Assembly (NCBI GenBank): GCA_902729315.2
Contig: LR746281.1
Span: forward strand, 2,416,501-2,480,500
Length of the DNA stretch: 64,000 nucleotides
Direction of reading: 5' to 3'
Source: Spirodela intermedia
Lineage: Eukaryota; Streptophyta; Magnoliopsida; Alismatales; Araceae
Shown: one piece after another, positions 51,101 through 63,371 of the stretch
How the letters are laid out: the number at the start of each line of letters is the position of its first letter
Numbering within the stretch: position 1 is the first letter of the stretch
The notes under the pieces: model-generated
What the model saw: only the letters and a program-made list of their open reading frames with translations
The model's database searches: none
Told to the model about the DNA's origin: nothing
Program-made: the position numbers and the translations under genes

Positions 51101-54100
51101 CACTTGAGTGAATGCCACCCAATGTACTAATCCATTCCATAAATAAGAGCTACGCGTGGCATCTTTCTAATTTCAATATTCCAGATACCTCTTGATGCAG
51201 TCTTGCTTCAAGAAGAAACAATTTTGTGACGGTTGACGAAGATCAAAATATGCTATCTGAAATGCTAGGGATCTTCCAAAAAACATTCCTTCATATAGAT
51301 AGAGCATCCATATTTACTATCATATATCCGTCCAAATGCTACAATTAACAGACTAAAGAAGTACCAAGTTGAATACAATGATATTCTCAACGTCCTCAAA
51401 TATTATATTACTCTTATTCCTAAGAAGAGCCAGGTAACAAGTTCAAACCAAGGAAAATTATCTGCACTTCGCTACATTCATATCATAACCAAAACACCAG
51501 CTTCTAGCAGAAAAGGAATGAAAAGTTATTTTAGCGCTTATTTGCATCTGCATATATAAAAGAAAGGGTTACTCTGCACATCCTTCTCAATAAATGTATA
51601 CATACTCACGGTGCAGGAACTTTTATTGTCCAATGAAGCAAAGGATTAAGCATTTGTCGAGAATTAAAACAGAAAATCAAAATGAACAAAACATGATTAC
51701 GACTTTCCATCGCATGAAACAGAGTGATCATGCAACGCAGGGCAAATATTTGACGCATCAGCATCTGTAATTATTCAGAATCCTTGAAAAAAGTACGGAC
51801 GATCTCCCAGGGCTTTTGATTTCAAAATTGTACACCATTTATTATCATTGATAAAATTGTGGTAACGAAAGGAAAAATAGCGACCCATCTCATGTCAATC
51901 AAGGAACATGTCATGCACTTTTGTATAGCTGCAGCCTTTTACTACAGAATTTACAGCTCTTAGAATGGTTTCTACAAGTGAATACAGAAGACATGATATG
52001 TTGGGGCTAATAACTATAAAGACTAAGACATCACAAAGTGAAGAAACATCCAATTCGATTCAAGGTCTATATTTTCTATTTTCTGTCGAACATATGGATA
52101 AACAGAATTCAGTTCTTTCCATAAGTAAAATGACTCTCATAAGTAGATCCTGTTAAAAGCACAGCAATACACATGAATCTCACAGTAACTAGAAGAATGT
52201 ATACCTGGGGGCTATTCCAATTAAGTTGAACGGCCTTCTCATATTTTCTAGTTGCCTGCAAACAAAAAGCAATAATGTGTTATTCTAAACCTCACTGGTA
52301 CTCAAACCTCCACATCCACATCATATTCTACTGGTAGACCGTACTTTCATGAAACTCTTGGCCGGTATATGATAAATAATAGTAAAAGAACCTTCCGCAG
52401 GTCAGAACGTTTAGAAACTTGCATATTTGGCAAATACTGAAAAAAAAGAAAAAAGAACTGCAGAATGTGTTATCTAAAATTTCGGTGATTCTGGAAAGTC
52501 ACCAGAAAACCTTGCTTTCATGTCCGAGGGCAAATCAAATGAGTAGACTAGAATCAAAGAAAAATTTGAAAAAAAATATATATAATAATTTCTGGGTAAC
52601 TCTGAAAAAGAAAGCCTGACTGGGTGATAGATATGCCTCATGCCCATATTTATTCACGGTATCAAAGCTACATAGATTCTGGCGTTTAATTTAACATAAA
52701 TTAAACCATGACATGAACTTGGATGATTGTATATATCTAGATATATAATTAACAAAATATGCAACATTCTTTCTGTCCAATAATTTTAGTCCTCCCTGCG
52801 CCTAGTCTATATAAGTTATCTTGATCATTCTTATAAAAAGACACTGTTGGGCGATCTGAGTATTAGCATGTTGGTTCGATTTGCAGTAACGATTAGACCC
52901 CTAGCAAAAACAATTCCCTATCAAAGCATGTTGGCGCACTCCAGAAATTGAATCTATTAATGCAGCACATATGCAGCAGCATGAGTTTAATAATTTGCCT
53001 GTCTCCATAGTTCCTCCGCTTCCTTAGTACGACCACGAATTTTGGCCCGATCAGAGATTGCAATGGCCCAATTATAGAATGCCTGATGAACGAAAATTTT
53101 TGAGTACTGAGCAAAAATTGATAACTCAATAAATATGACTTTGAAAGTAGATAACAGAAAATCAAGCATATCATGTACGTCAGAGATCGAGATGAAGATC
53201 ATAGAGAGTGAGAGAAAGGAAGAAATTGACAGCATGAGAGGAAGAGATTATAAAGATGAGAAATGGAAAAAACACCAAGTACAATCATCAGATGCAATTT
53301 TTTTAGGGAGAAAAAATAAAGAGCCATGAGCAAAACAAGTCTTGAGGAAAGAGAGGCCTCGTAAGTTAGAGAAGGTTTCAACATGAGAAACTGTCTAAAT
53401 ATGCAGTCAGTTGTAAGAAAGAATGCTGTGTGAACTGATCAACTTTTCTCTGCTATGAAGGATGAGTAATGTGGTATGCATGTTATGTTAGATCTTCTTT
53501 GAATGAGTTTCAACATGAAGATATCCAATTACCAAATGGAACAAATTCTCCAATTTTAAAGGGGAAAGCAATCTGTTGCAAAGAATAAGGGCAGCAATTA
53601 CAAGGAATGTACCAACAGAAGGAAATATCCCTGGAATGCATTGAATATTATAAAACTGTCCATTTTTCCTCACAATGATTTCTTATCTAAAAAGATAAGG
53701 ACTAGGAACCTTGTTCTATTTTGTGATCAATGGAAAAGGAAAAGGTGCACAAACTATGACTGGCTAATGTTTACGGAAAAGGAGGGTACTTGGTGACCTA
53801 ACTCTCTCACCTTGATAAACACCCCTAAGATTATATTTGTGAGCTGCAAATTACTTAACCTTTCTTTTTTCGTTATTCTGTGTAACCTGCCGGTAACCTA
53901 TACCAAAAATACCACAAGGAAATGCAGAGATGTCGATACCACCATAACCAGTTAGAAAGAAGAAGAATCCATGTAAAACATTCCAATTCATAAATGGCAT
54001 AAGAGGTTAATAAGGTAGAACAAGTTGATGACAATCTCAAAAATAAGGAACAAATATCGGTATGAATGACTAAGCAGCCCTGATATCAACAACTACTTGT

Positions 54101-57100
54101 AGGGAAGACCAAGAAAACATGCATCAGGAATTCAATATAGGTAAGAAGCCTAAAAACATACAATGATCAGTAACCATTAAGAAGCGAGCATAGCTCGAAA
54201 TTGCAAAGCCTTGTTATGAAATTAAATATGATGAGAAAAGAAATATCAAGTCAAACATAAAAATTACCAGTAAAACAATGCATGCAAAATCGGTCAGATA
54301 TAGAAAAGAGTATATACAATCTTCTTGAAGATTGAAATCAAGTTCCAAGCAGGTATTAAAGACTCAGAGGACGATGAAAAACAATATATGTGAAAAGAAA
54401 CACACATCCTGAAGCGTAGGACAAAGTCGAGTGGCCTCATCATATTTCTTGCAAGCCTCCTCAAGTAGTGCATCCTTTGAGGTTGAACTAGAATCTGGAC
54501 TAACATTATCAGCACTTTCCTGCAACGAAATAAATCATTAGAATGCAGCTTGTTGAACGGACACCACAGAAGAAAATGTCAAACAAACAGAGGAAATTTT
54601 TTGATGTTCCACAATCCATCTTTTGAGGAGAAAGACATGGTATTATGAAAATGAAAAAAAACTACATGAAGTTCAAGGTCAGAAGAAGTTGAAGGGAAAA
54701 AAATGTTCCATTGAATTCTGTGGTAAGCAGCAGAAGTAATTACAGCAACTGGAATACAAACTGAGAGAAAAAATGGCAACTAATTTGCTAGCTAGCATAA
54801 GCCAAAAATAATGACACATAACCCTCGTAAAATTAAGAGTACTTTTCCACACATTCATACAAAGGTTTAACGATCGTGAAATATATCGAAAACAGGATAT
54901 CTCTAGCTACAGTATAAACAAGACTCAGATTGTGAGAATGAGCCTTTTTAGGGTAGATGGTACTAAATTTCATACTGAGTAAAGATGGAAATCGGCAAAC
55001 CCCAAACTATAGGTTCGAAAAGAGAAACAAATTTTTCATCATGTCCTATACCCAGTCCTATGCACACATATATCACCCTGAAAATGCCACATACAAAGAC
55101 TATGCATAACCTTCCGAAGGTTCAAGAAGAGTATTGAGTCTCTTCTCAAGTTTTTGGGGGATCCAATCACCCAATTACAGAGAAAACAATATTAATTCCA
55201 CCAATTCTGATATCAAGGAAACTGAAATGGAATACATTCCAGCAGCCTATAAACTCTTTTTATGTTGAAAGCATAGGGAATTTTACGCGTCAAGGCTGGG
55301 CTAGTTGCGTTTTGTAAAAATATACTTTTTCCTTACACTAGTCTTTATCATGTTTATTCAAAGTAAATCGAAAAGATTTGACTGTGGCTAAGTGCATGCG
55401 GCTGTATAACAAATTCAACCAAATTTCTAGCTATTTTTCCCTAGATTCTCGACTCTACTTGCAAATCGCATTGAGTTCTGAAGAAAATTTAAGTCGATGT
55501 GAGCCTCTACATCCTACATATCAATCTTATCATCATATAAAACACTTCTCCCCAACACTTCGGAAGACAATAAGCTGTTCTCAATTTTGAAGCATTCCCT
55601 TTTTTCCTTCTGGCATTATAATAGCAACTGCTATCATCCTGTTAACAAGCAGAACGAGGGGAGATACCTAAATGGGAGGTTTGAAAAATAATAGCTTAAG
55701 AACTTGAGAATAAAGGTAGATGAAAGTGACAAGAAATAAGATGGGACACTAACAGGTTGCTAATTCAATTAGATTTGTTCATTCTAATTCAAAACATCCA
55801 CTGACAAAAGTCAATAGGAATATGTGGGCCAAAAAATCATGAAAAATTGAATAAAAGTACATAAATAAGCGATATTCAGTTTATTGACTTCGCCATTCCA
55901 TTCTACATTCGGGACCAATTTAAATCTTTACAAATCATAAGGTTAAGGTGAATCAGTCTTCTCCCAAATTACATAAGAGGACTGATCCATTGTCCAATAC
56001 TAAGGATAAGGAATGGTAAATTAAAAGTTTCAAGGTTCTGATACTGAAGACGATTTTTTTCTGCATACGACATCTCATGGAGAACCATTTGAACATGAGT
56101 AGCGACTTCATGTTAAACAAAAGCTCTATTACCCTAACCCAGGACTCCAGGATATCCAGACAAGAACATGAAAGATAATTGGGTAAAATCTCCATTCTTT
56201 TTTCTTTCTTTCCATATTTCTTCTTTCCCTTTTTGCATATTCTTTTATTCGCTTCCCCCAGAGATATGCAGATCAGTTCTGTTGACTGCAATGTCGATGT
56301 TTCAAACCCTGCAGAACTGTTCTACAGAGGTGCAAAGTTTTCATGAGTCAGATTGTATTTCAAAGTTGATTAAAGTATAGACATTGGTACCACCGGTGTT
56401 GCTGCAGAATTAGCCATCCAAGTCAAAACCAATTGACAATGGTGGAGTGACGGTTTCTTTTTGGAAAAACACATTCTACTAGATCAATCTGGTACGCTCC
56501 ACACCCAATCCATCTTTACAGGTGACAGTGTGTTGGATTCACATTTTTTCCAGTAACCCAAACCATTCTTTTTCCTAGGCTACCAATCCAACCATCTTAA
56601 TCCAGTTTCTAAGTCGAAGTCCTAAATAACCCAAAAATTCAGATAATAATGGGTAATGGAAAAGGGACTTTCAGTAATCCATTCTTATGCCAATCTTGAT
56701 TCCAAAACCTTAGCCCAATCTCATAGGAAAAAAAGATGTGACCTTGCATGCAGAACAATCTAGAGGTCCATATAACTAGCATAGAGCCTGCCGTATCTTG
56801 GCAAGGAACCTACTCCATAATTTTTCGCTCATCCTATAAAACATTTTGTGGGTCCTCTCCATGGATGGAAAGAGTATACATAAAATGATCAGGGAACCCA
56901 CAACCCCCGATATAAAGTACATAAGAGAACCCAAGCTTAACCTGAAGGACCAATGCCCAGTTGTAATATGCATCATGGTCCCCTGGATTTCTCTCTATAG
57001 CAGCAGCATACCTACAACAGCAAAAGTTTGCATAAAGATGAGTTTATGCGGGACAATCTCAATGAAACAATATGTAAGCCATTACCGCAGTTACTCAGAA

Positions 57101-60100
57101 TCAATGTACGAGAAAGACAAACCATACAACGAATCCTAAGGAGTCAAACTATTGCCAAGCAATATATTATATCATTAGCTGCAATTTTTAAGGTCAGTAA
57201 TCTGGTAAGCCGTCCAGTTTGTAGTATAACAGAGATTTGAGAGTCTATGCCTTTGTTATGAAACTAGAAATGAAATTATCATTACTGTAATTTTTTTGTT
57301 GGATAACTAATTGAGGATTCAAAGAAAAGTTTCAAAACCTTTTTAGATTGGTCGATCAGAACTGTTATAAAGAAACCAGAAACCAAATGATTTGGCCAAA
57401 GTTTTTATTGTTCTCACAGATATATTGAAGCAGAAGAAGGGCATTGCATCTGACACAGCCAAGGTGGACAGCAGAGAAGACACATCGACACTAGGTTTTT
57501 CAACAAGGAAAAGAGTGTCCAGACTTGTGCTTGCGAATGCAGATACCTTCAGTAAGGAATCAGATAAACTTCCGCTGTCCATTGTAAAACAGTAAAAAGG
57601 AATGTGTTGTTAGCAAGCATTTGCGTGAGACCTAACTAATTAGAACCCTCAATCAAGATTGAGGAAGGAGAATCTGGCTCAAAATTCTTTCTTGATAGAT
57701 GCAAAGACCATCACTTTATCGAGTGGAAACCGGAAGTCACCGTTCTAAGGGACCACTCAAGAATTGATGTTTGTGAAACTTGGCAAAAGGCTCCTTTCAT
57801 CTTTTTGAACTATTTACATTACAGTGCATATTGTACAGATTTCAGCGTTTCCAAGAAAGAGAGAGAACTAGAAAAGATGAAGAAGAATAAAGAAGATTCA
57901 AAACAAATATGATACATGACTGAGACCATATACTTTCAAGGACATCAAAGAGTGCCTTCCTAATTTTAATGACGGAGAAATGTAGAAATAGCAATCATCA
58001 GATGACTCTTGATTTATAATCGAAATTGTGACTATGGAATCTTATGGTTTATGATGAATGGTTGTTTATACATTAGATTACTCGATAATCGTTGTCTGAA
58101 ATTTCTTATAATAATGTCTAGAAGATGTATAACTTATCCTTCATAAAAATCATCCAATGGACTATCGACAATTGAATACTGGTTGTACTAAAGAATATGA
58201 TTGAGCCCATTACATGTATAAAGGTCTGGTTTTGATCCATTGCTGTACTTGTAAAGTTTTCTGTTAAGAGGTAAATGACCCCTAGCGACTAACGATTTTT
58301 TTTTAAGAATCATACCATAGCAGTCCATCCAATGGCCATGTCAATATGTACGTTGTAGATGACACTTGTGGTCAAGAGTGGTATCATCATCTATTTTCAG
58401 TCTTTCTTTTCAGGACACATAAATACCTCTATAACTGAAGAAATATGGTCCAAATTTCCCATACTTGTATAAATAAGGAATGATCACGTCAGTTGCACTA
58501 TGACACTATGAATGCATGTTTACGTTCATGTTGATAAGGGGATCTGTGGCATCCAATCTCAAACCTATTAAATAGGAGATGGGTTTCAACCAAATAGCAA
58601 AATGAACTTTCAAAAGTACGATAGTAAATCATGGAATTGGGTAATTATGGCAGTACATGACTCTTGACCATCCCCATCCAGCACCTAAGGAACAAAAATA
58701 ACACATGATGTTCTCCGATTTTTTGCCTTCAGAAGATTCTATGAATTTGAACATGTAAATCGTAGAAAAAATACCATTATTTAGACAGTTAAAATGCCAA
58801 TAAGCAATTTGAAACCCGTATGATTGATAGAAGGTCAATCAGCAAACAATTCAATACTTGTTACATCTCACAAATTTATTTAAAGGTAAAAAGTAACAAC
58901 AGCTTAGGTAACTGTATACTTATCAATATGATTAATAGGCTCCATAAAAATATCAATTGAACTAAGAGTTTTCACTTTAAAATATACTGGAGCATATGAT
59001 ACTATCATTTTAAAATAGTTATCAATAGTAACACAGTACACGAATTTTCAGTTTACATGAAAAGAAACAATACTGCAAAACAGGCATGCACCTATGGATT
59101 ACACACTCCTGTATTATTACCTTCTAGCAGCAAAAGTTAGTATTCTTTGGCGAGAACGACCCTCCTCATTTATGCCTGGAACATTACTAATCAAGTCCAT
59201 GGCAGCATCATTCTGATCCATAAATTGCTGACGTAGGCTATCCGTACTGATAACAAATATTCAGAGGAAAACGAGCACATACATTATTCAGTTGATGATG
59301 ATCCTAAGCAACAACAACGCCTAATCAGAAGAAAAATATTTCCAAAAAAAATTGACTTAAAATGAACCCACATAACATCCAATGTACACGAAGAAACAAA
59401 ACCCATCATCAAAGTTTGATACATCAAACTAGGCCATCCGATTGATTTTACCTAAGTCCAAAAAGATTCTAGTAACTTTATTCGGCTGCTGTCCTGTCAC
59501 CAGCACTCCACAGTTAACAAGATGAGCTGGTCATAAATTCCTTAACAGGGATTGGAGCCACGAAGGATATTTTAAGTTTAACCAGTAATGTTTCCAAGGC
59601 TTTCGAGATCATGATCACCAAAAGACAAGTAGACACAAAACTGATCTCAATGGATACCAGAAATGGGTAAAAATAGAACCAAATTTCTCAAATAAAATCC
59701 TAAAGGTCTAAGATCATATACTACTGAAATGTTTTATACATGGATTAATCTATAAATGTTAAAGTTCAAAAAAGAGTTGACTAAGTATAACTATATGAGG
59801 GAGAACATTTATGTAATGTTAAAAAATATCACCCTTGAGACGGCCTTCTGGTATGAAAAGGTGGGTAGGTTTTTGTTGCCTTCTGGGTGGAAAAGATATT
59901 TATCATTTTCACAGCTTCCTATGCATCTTTATATGATTTGGTGGGAGAGAAATAGATCAATATTTCAAAAGTACAAAAAAAAGGTTCAGGACATCAACAA
60001 CAGAGCACTTTGGCTTTATAAAAAATTGGCATATGAAACTGACACATGGAACCAAAGAAATCCGTCCTGCTCCAATATTATAAGAAGGCAAGATTTTTTT

Positions 60101-62480
60101 TTCCTCCTAGAGACTTCTCTAGTATACGATTAACTGCCCAATTCTTGTACTTTTCCATGTCACCAGTGATGTTTTTTAACTTCATTATTTTTTTTAATAT
60201 ACTAAGTTCAAATAGTGTTCAATCTTTTATTCGTTTTAAAACGACCTTGGTTCTTTGCAGATGGGTTTCACATCACAGTTTTTAAAATTACTAGTGGTTA
60301 TCCCCACCCGCAGATGAATGTTGTGCAGAAAGTCGAAGCAAACCTTATAATAGAAGGCTGTTTATTCATTTAGGGCAGGTTGAAAGAAAGGGTCAGGACT
60401 TTTCGGATGGACAATTTTCCGTAATCTTGAGTACTTTGAGCGGCTATCACATCTTACACCATAAAAAAGGCCAAAACATGTCACTTCACCTTTGACGGGG
60501 TGGGGTTCAGGAGCAGAACACCAATGATTCATAGGAGAAGGATGAAATACATTAATATCGAATATTACATGCTTAAGTTTGATACGCATCCATGATTGTT
60601 TCAATTAAATTATGTGAATCAGTTACAATTATAAGAGAAGTCATCACCATTTAATACAAGGAGACCAGGTAACCTGACCAAGGATAAAGAAAAAGTCAAT
60701 GATAAACCAAAAAAATTCTGAAACAAGGGCAAAACAGATTACATGATAAAATCGAACTCTACTAACTCCAACAGGATTCTGACATGTTAGATCGAAGACA
60801 GATCCGATCCCAAGGAATCAGACTCCACATATGTAAGAAAAAAGTAAGTCTTTCCCTACCAAGCAAACAATTCTATCCCTCTTCCTGCCTCTTTCTTCGT
60901 GATAAAAAAAATTATTTTCAAAATTTTAAGAGGCATGTTTAGCATTGCTGATCAGTGATCAGTGTTTAGTTTTAAGAGATATTGCTGATCAGTGCTTAGT
61001 ATTGAATTATTTTCCTGGGAAGAAATTAGTCACATATCATAATATCCTCAATAAATTCCGTGGGAAATGAAAATGAAGTTAAAAGCCAAATGAATACAAT
61101 GCTCATTGTGAGATTAACAATTACTGGCCTTTGTTGCATCTTGTAGTCCAGATGTTTTAGTATGTCGTATTTCGCTTTAGGATTGCGTCCCTCTGAGTCC
61201 ATTAATTATTCCTCACTTCCTCATGGAAAGTAAGCAACCTGACTATTTCATTTTCCAATGCATCCTCTGTGCATCATCAGTTATCAGTATATAAACTTGC
61301 TTTTTCTTTGATACCTACTATGAAGTCTTTATGTATTCCATCAAATGATTCATGTAAACACTACACGAATGTTCTCCAAGTTTTTCCCTATCTTTCTACG
61401 TCGTATAGACAAGAAATAGCACGTACATTTCGTCCTCCGAAGTGTTCGAAAATTTACATTATGAAATGATCTATGCTATACAAGGAATTCACTGTGCTAA
61501 GCACGAAGCAACAGTCAGGTCAAGAGCATACGCGATGTACAGCGTCTAAATAAGAAATATGCAACTCGATTCTACATTATGGAATGAAAACTTTATAGAC
61601 AGGAAACAGTACGCACGCAAGCTTCATCCTCTAACGTATTGAAGTTTACATCCGGTAATAGTCTTGATTGAACTAGTGATTCCCTCAGCTAAGCACGAAG
61701 CAACATTCAGGCCAAGAACATACACAATTCATGGTGTTTGAATGGAATGAAAATTATATAGCAAACTGAAAGATAGAAAGAATCCACTGAAACTGAATCA
61801 ATGGACGACAATTATGGAAAGCTTATATGTTTAAACCAAAGCCATTCAACTTTGTATGAACTTGAAAAACAATATTTTAATCCCTGCCTTGAACTGAGAC
61901 ACTGCTATAAGATGTCGCCTGAATTGGATCATCCCAACGAATAAATACCAGAAGAAGTCGAGGAAGAAACTATCGCCAACCTGTAAGGAGAGTTGTCGTC
62001 TCTCCGGCTCCCCTCCGTTGTCGATTTCTCCTTGGCCAGGCCCTTCCGTTCCGCCACCTCGCTCAGCAGCTCCCTCATCGTGAGAGCCTGACTCCCCCCT
62101 CCAACGGACAGCGGCTCCCCCCCTGGGCTGGGGGGGGATGGCTTTTCCTCGAGAATTTCGGATCTGACCACATTCGCTTCGGCAGCAGAAGCAACAATAC
62201 CAGCGTCTTCTTCTCCTTCCCCGGCCGTGGCAACGGCAACCGGTTCGAGCCCGTTGGACCCCTTCTGCGTCACCCCACCCGTAGGCGGTGGTGGCTCATC
62301 CACGCTTTCGGATCTGACCTCTACATCCTCGGCGGGATCAGTGAGAACATCAACAGGTTGTCCTTCCTCGACGGTGGGAATGGCAGCTGGTCCGACACCA
62401 TTGGCTCCCTCCGGCAACAGTCCGCGGTCCGGCGTATCCTCGCCGTCAGTAGCCACCGATCCGAGATCGGGAGTGGCCAT
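41750..62480 (-). CDS. HLB1: HLB1-like TPR protein (trans-Golgi/endosome, actin-linked)
   Basis: Fourteen exons in gene order: 61981-62480, 59121-59246, 56942-57011, 54406-54519, 52999-53082, 52205-52255, 50229-50258, 49981-50043, 49801-49866, 49508-49633, 48724-48759, 47800-47919, 45789-45977 and 41750-41860. They total 561 residues, near the roughly 565 of Arabidopsis HYPERSENSITIVE TO LATRUNCULIN B 1. That protein sits at the trans-Golgi/early endosome and links vesicle traffic to actin. Residues 1-165 are acidic and low-complexity; about 168-410 is a tetratricopeptide array ([66 protein letters not shown]). The conserved C-terminal part (423-561) includes [13 protein letters not shown] and [16 protein letters not shown]. 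The intron after exon 5 has a GC donor (CAG|GCAAAT). The gene spans over 20 kb because of large introns, one holding a copia remnant. Confidence 0.93.
41887..41922. repeat. (CAAT)n microsatellite
   Basis: Eight or so tetranucleotide units in the last HLB1 intron. Confidence 0.9.
42076..42131. repeat. (GA)n microsatellite
   Basis: A perfect run of about 28 units in the last HLB1 intron; one of the longest dinucleotide runs in the window. Confidence 0.95.
42931..43022 (+). repeat. 5' LTR remnant of the copia element
   Basis: It begins TGTGATCAGAAGCTAC and shares ordered blocks with the 3' LTR: TTTCTG, GGTCAGTTTCC, TAGCAA(C/T)TG and TCTATGATTT. It is truncated on its right side. Confidence 0.6.
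44897..45020 (+). repeat. 3' LTR (left part) of the copia element
   Basis: It starts TGTGTCATTAGGAGTTAG directly after a purine-rich tract ending GTGGGAAAAAA, as expected for a plus-strand primer. It aligns to the 5' remnant with an insertion of about 15 bases. The right end could not be fixed and may reach about 45180. Confidence 0.6.
45021..45788. other. Remainder of HLB1 intron 13
   Basis: AT-rich intron sequence between the copia remnant and exon 13. A GT/TG run lies at about 45235-45252. No gene is seen. Confidence 0.5.
54520..56941. other. HLB1 intron 3
   Basis: Large AT-rich intron. Around 56440-56720 a patch with repeated ACCCAATCC / CCAATCCA / TAATCCA wording may be a small inverted-repeat element; its ends are not clear. 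Open frames here are not recognisable. Confidence 0.4.
59756..60133 (+). mobile_element. Possible non-LTR retrotransposon fragment in HLB1 intron 1
   Basis: An open frame of 125 codons, antisense to HLB1, contains [16 protein letters not shown] followed by basic and Trp/Tyr-rich text. This resembles the C-terminal zinc-ribbon tail of plant LINE reverse transcriptases, which often read IW.ERN.RIF. No RT core is nearby, so this would be a 5'-truncated remnant. It could also be chance. Confidence 0.4.
61404..61765. repeat. Tandem duplication of about 190 bases in HLB1 intron 1
   Basis: Copy 1 spans about 61404-61593 and copy 2 about 61594-61765. Shared landmarks in order: TATAGACA(A/G)GAAA, TCGTCCTC/TCATCCTC, TTTACAT, CTAAGCACGAAGCAACA (61498 and 61689), TCAGG(T/C)CAAGA and GGAATGAAAA. 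The period is 190-191 bases. Confidence 0.8.
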
Positions 62481-62632
62481 TTCCGCGGCGGAGACCAGAT
62501 TCCAGGAGGGGACGCAGGAAGGAAGGCGGAGGCGGGATGGATGAACAGCTGGGGAGGGGCTGAGCTTGGCTGGTTGCCGCTTCTCGGATTCAGAGAAATC
62601 CCGTGGACAACTGCAGGTGCCGCTCCTCGCGC

Positions 62633-62655
62633 AGAGAGAGAGAGAGAGAGAGAGA
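62633..62655. repeat. (GA)n microsatellite in HLB1 leader
   Basis: A dinucleotide run about 150 bases before the HLB1 ATG, reading CT on the transcript strand. Confidence 0.9.
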
Positions 62656-63168
62656 CGTTAAGAAAACTGTCAACCCGGGGACGGGGCTCAGATGAAAGAG
62701 ATGAATGACTCGGCGAGTCGCCGCCGTAACTCGCTTCACTCACCTCCGAGTCGCGCTCCCAAGCTATGACGTCTTCATTCATGACTCGTTTTGTCATCAT
62801 CCTCCCTCGCGATCTTCTAAGAGGCCAGTAAAAGAGTATAAGTACAAATATATTATCTCTCATGGAGCATATTGAACAATCACTTAAATATTAATCCCTA
62901 GTTTGCATCGTTCTACAGCAAGGGAAATAATTGTATGAAATTTTAATGAAGAGGCTGTGGAGAATGACACAATTATTCATAAAATTCCCGTACATTTGCA
63001 AATACAATCATACCATTCGGTGGATAGAATCGTCCATTTTTCAAAAGTGGTGTTAATGGGCCGATTTCAGGCCCACTAATAAAATGGGCGATTCTACTCT
63101 CTCTCTATCTCTCTCTACGAGTTCATTTAAGTAGACGAATAGCCCGCGTTGACGTTGAGATAATCCTG

Positions 63169-63191
63169 CTCTCTCTCTCTCTCTCTCTCTC
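63169..63191. repeat. (CT)n microsatellite
   Basis: A short perfect CT run about 180 bases past the TBC gene stop codon. Confidence 0.9.
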
Positions 63192-63371
63192 GCTAACACC
63201 TCCAGAGCAGGTATGAGATAGGGGGGTAAATATTTCGGATTAAGAAGAGAGCACACTTCTTTCGGCTTCCACAACGGCGACGACGAAGTGGGTGATGGAG
63301 GAGAGGTGTAGGGCAGCAGTAGCTAGGGAGGAGGAGGTTTCAGAAAGGGAGAGGTGGGAGGGAGGTCGGTT

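Larger units (their letters stand above)
62481..63371. other. HLB1 promoter and TBC gene 3' flank
   Basis: Both neighbours read on the minus strand. The left part is HLB1 leader, with a GA run at 62633-62655. An AATATATTAT stretch at 62847-62856 is a possible TATA zone on the minus strand. The right part holds CT-rich patches (63091-63116 and 63169-63191), probably in the 3' UTR of the TBC gene. No separate gene is supported. Confidence 0.5.

Noticed and set aside
62321-62863. 180-codon minus-strand frame overlapping the HLB1 start
   Set aside because: It reads through the leader and GA repeat in a different frame from HLB1 and is compositionally biased.
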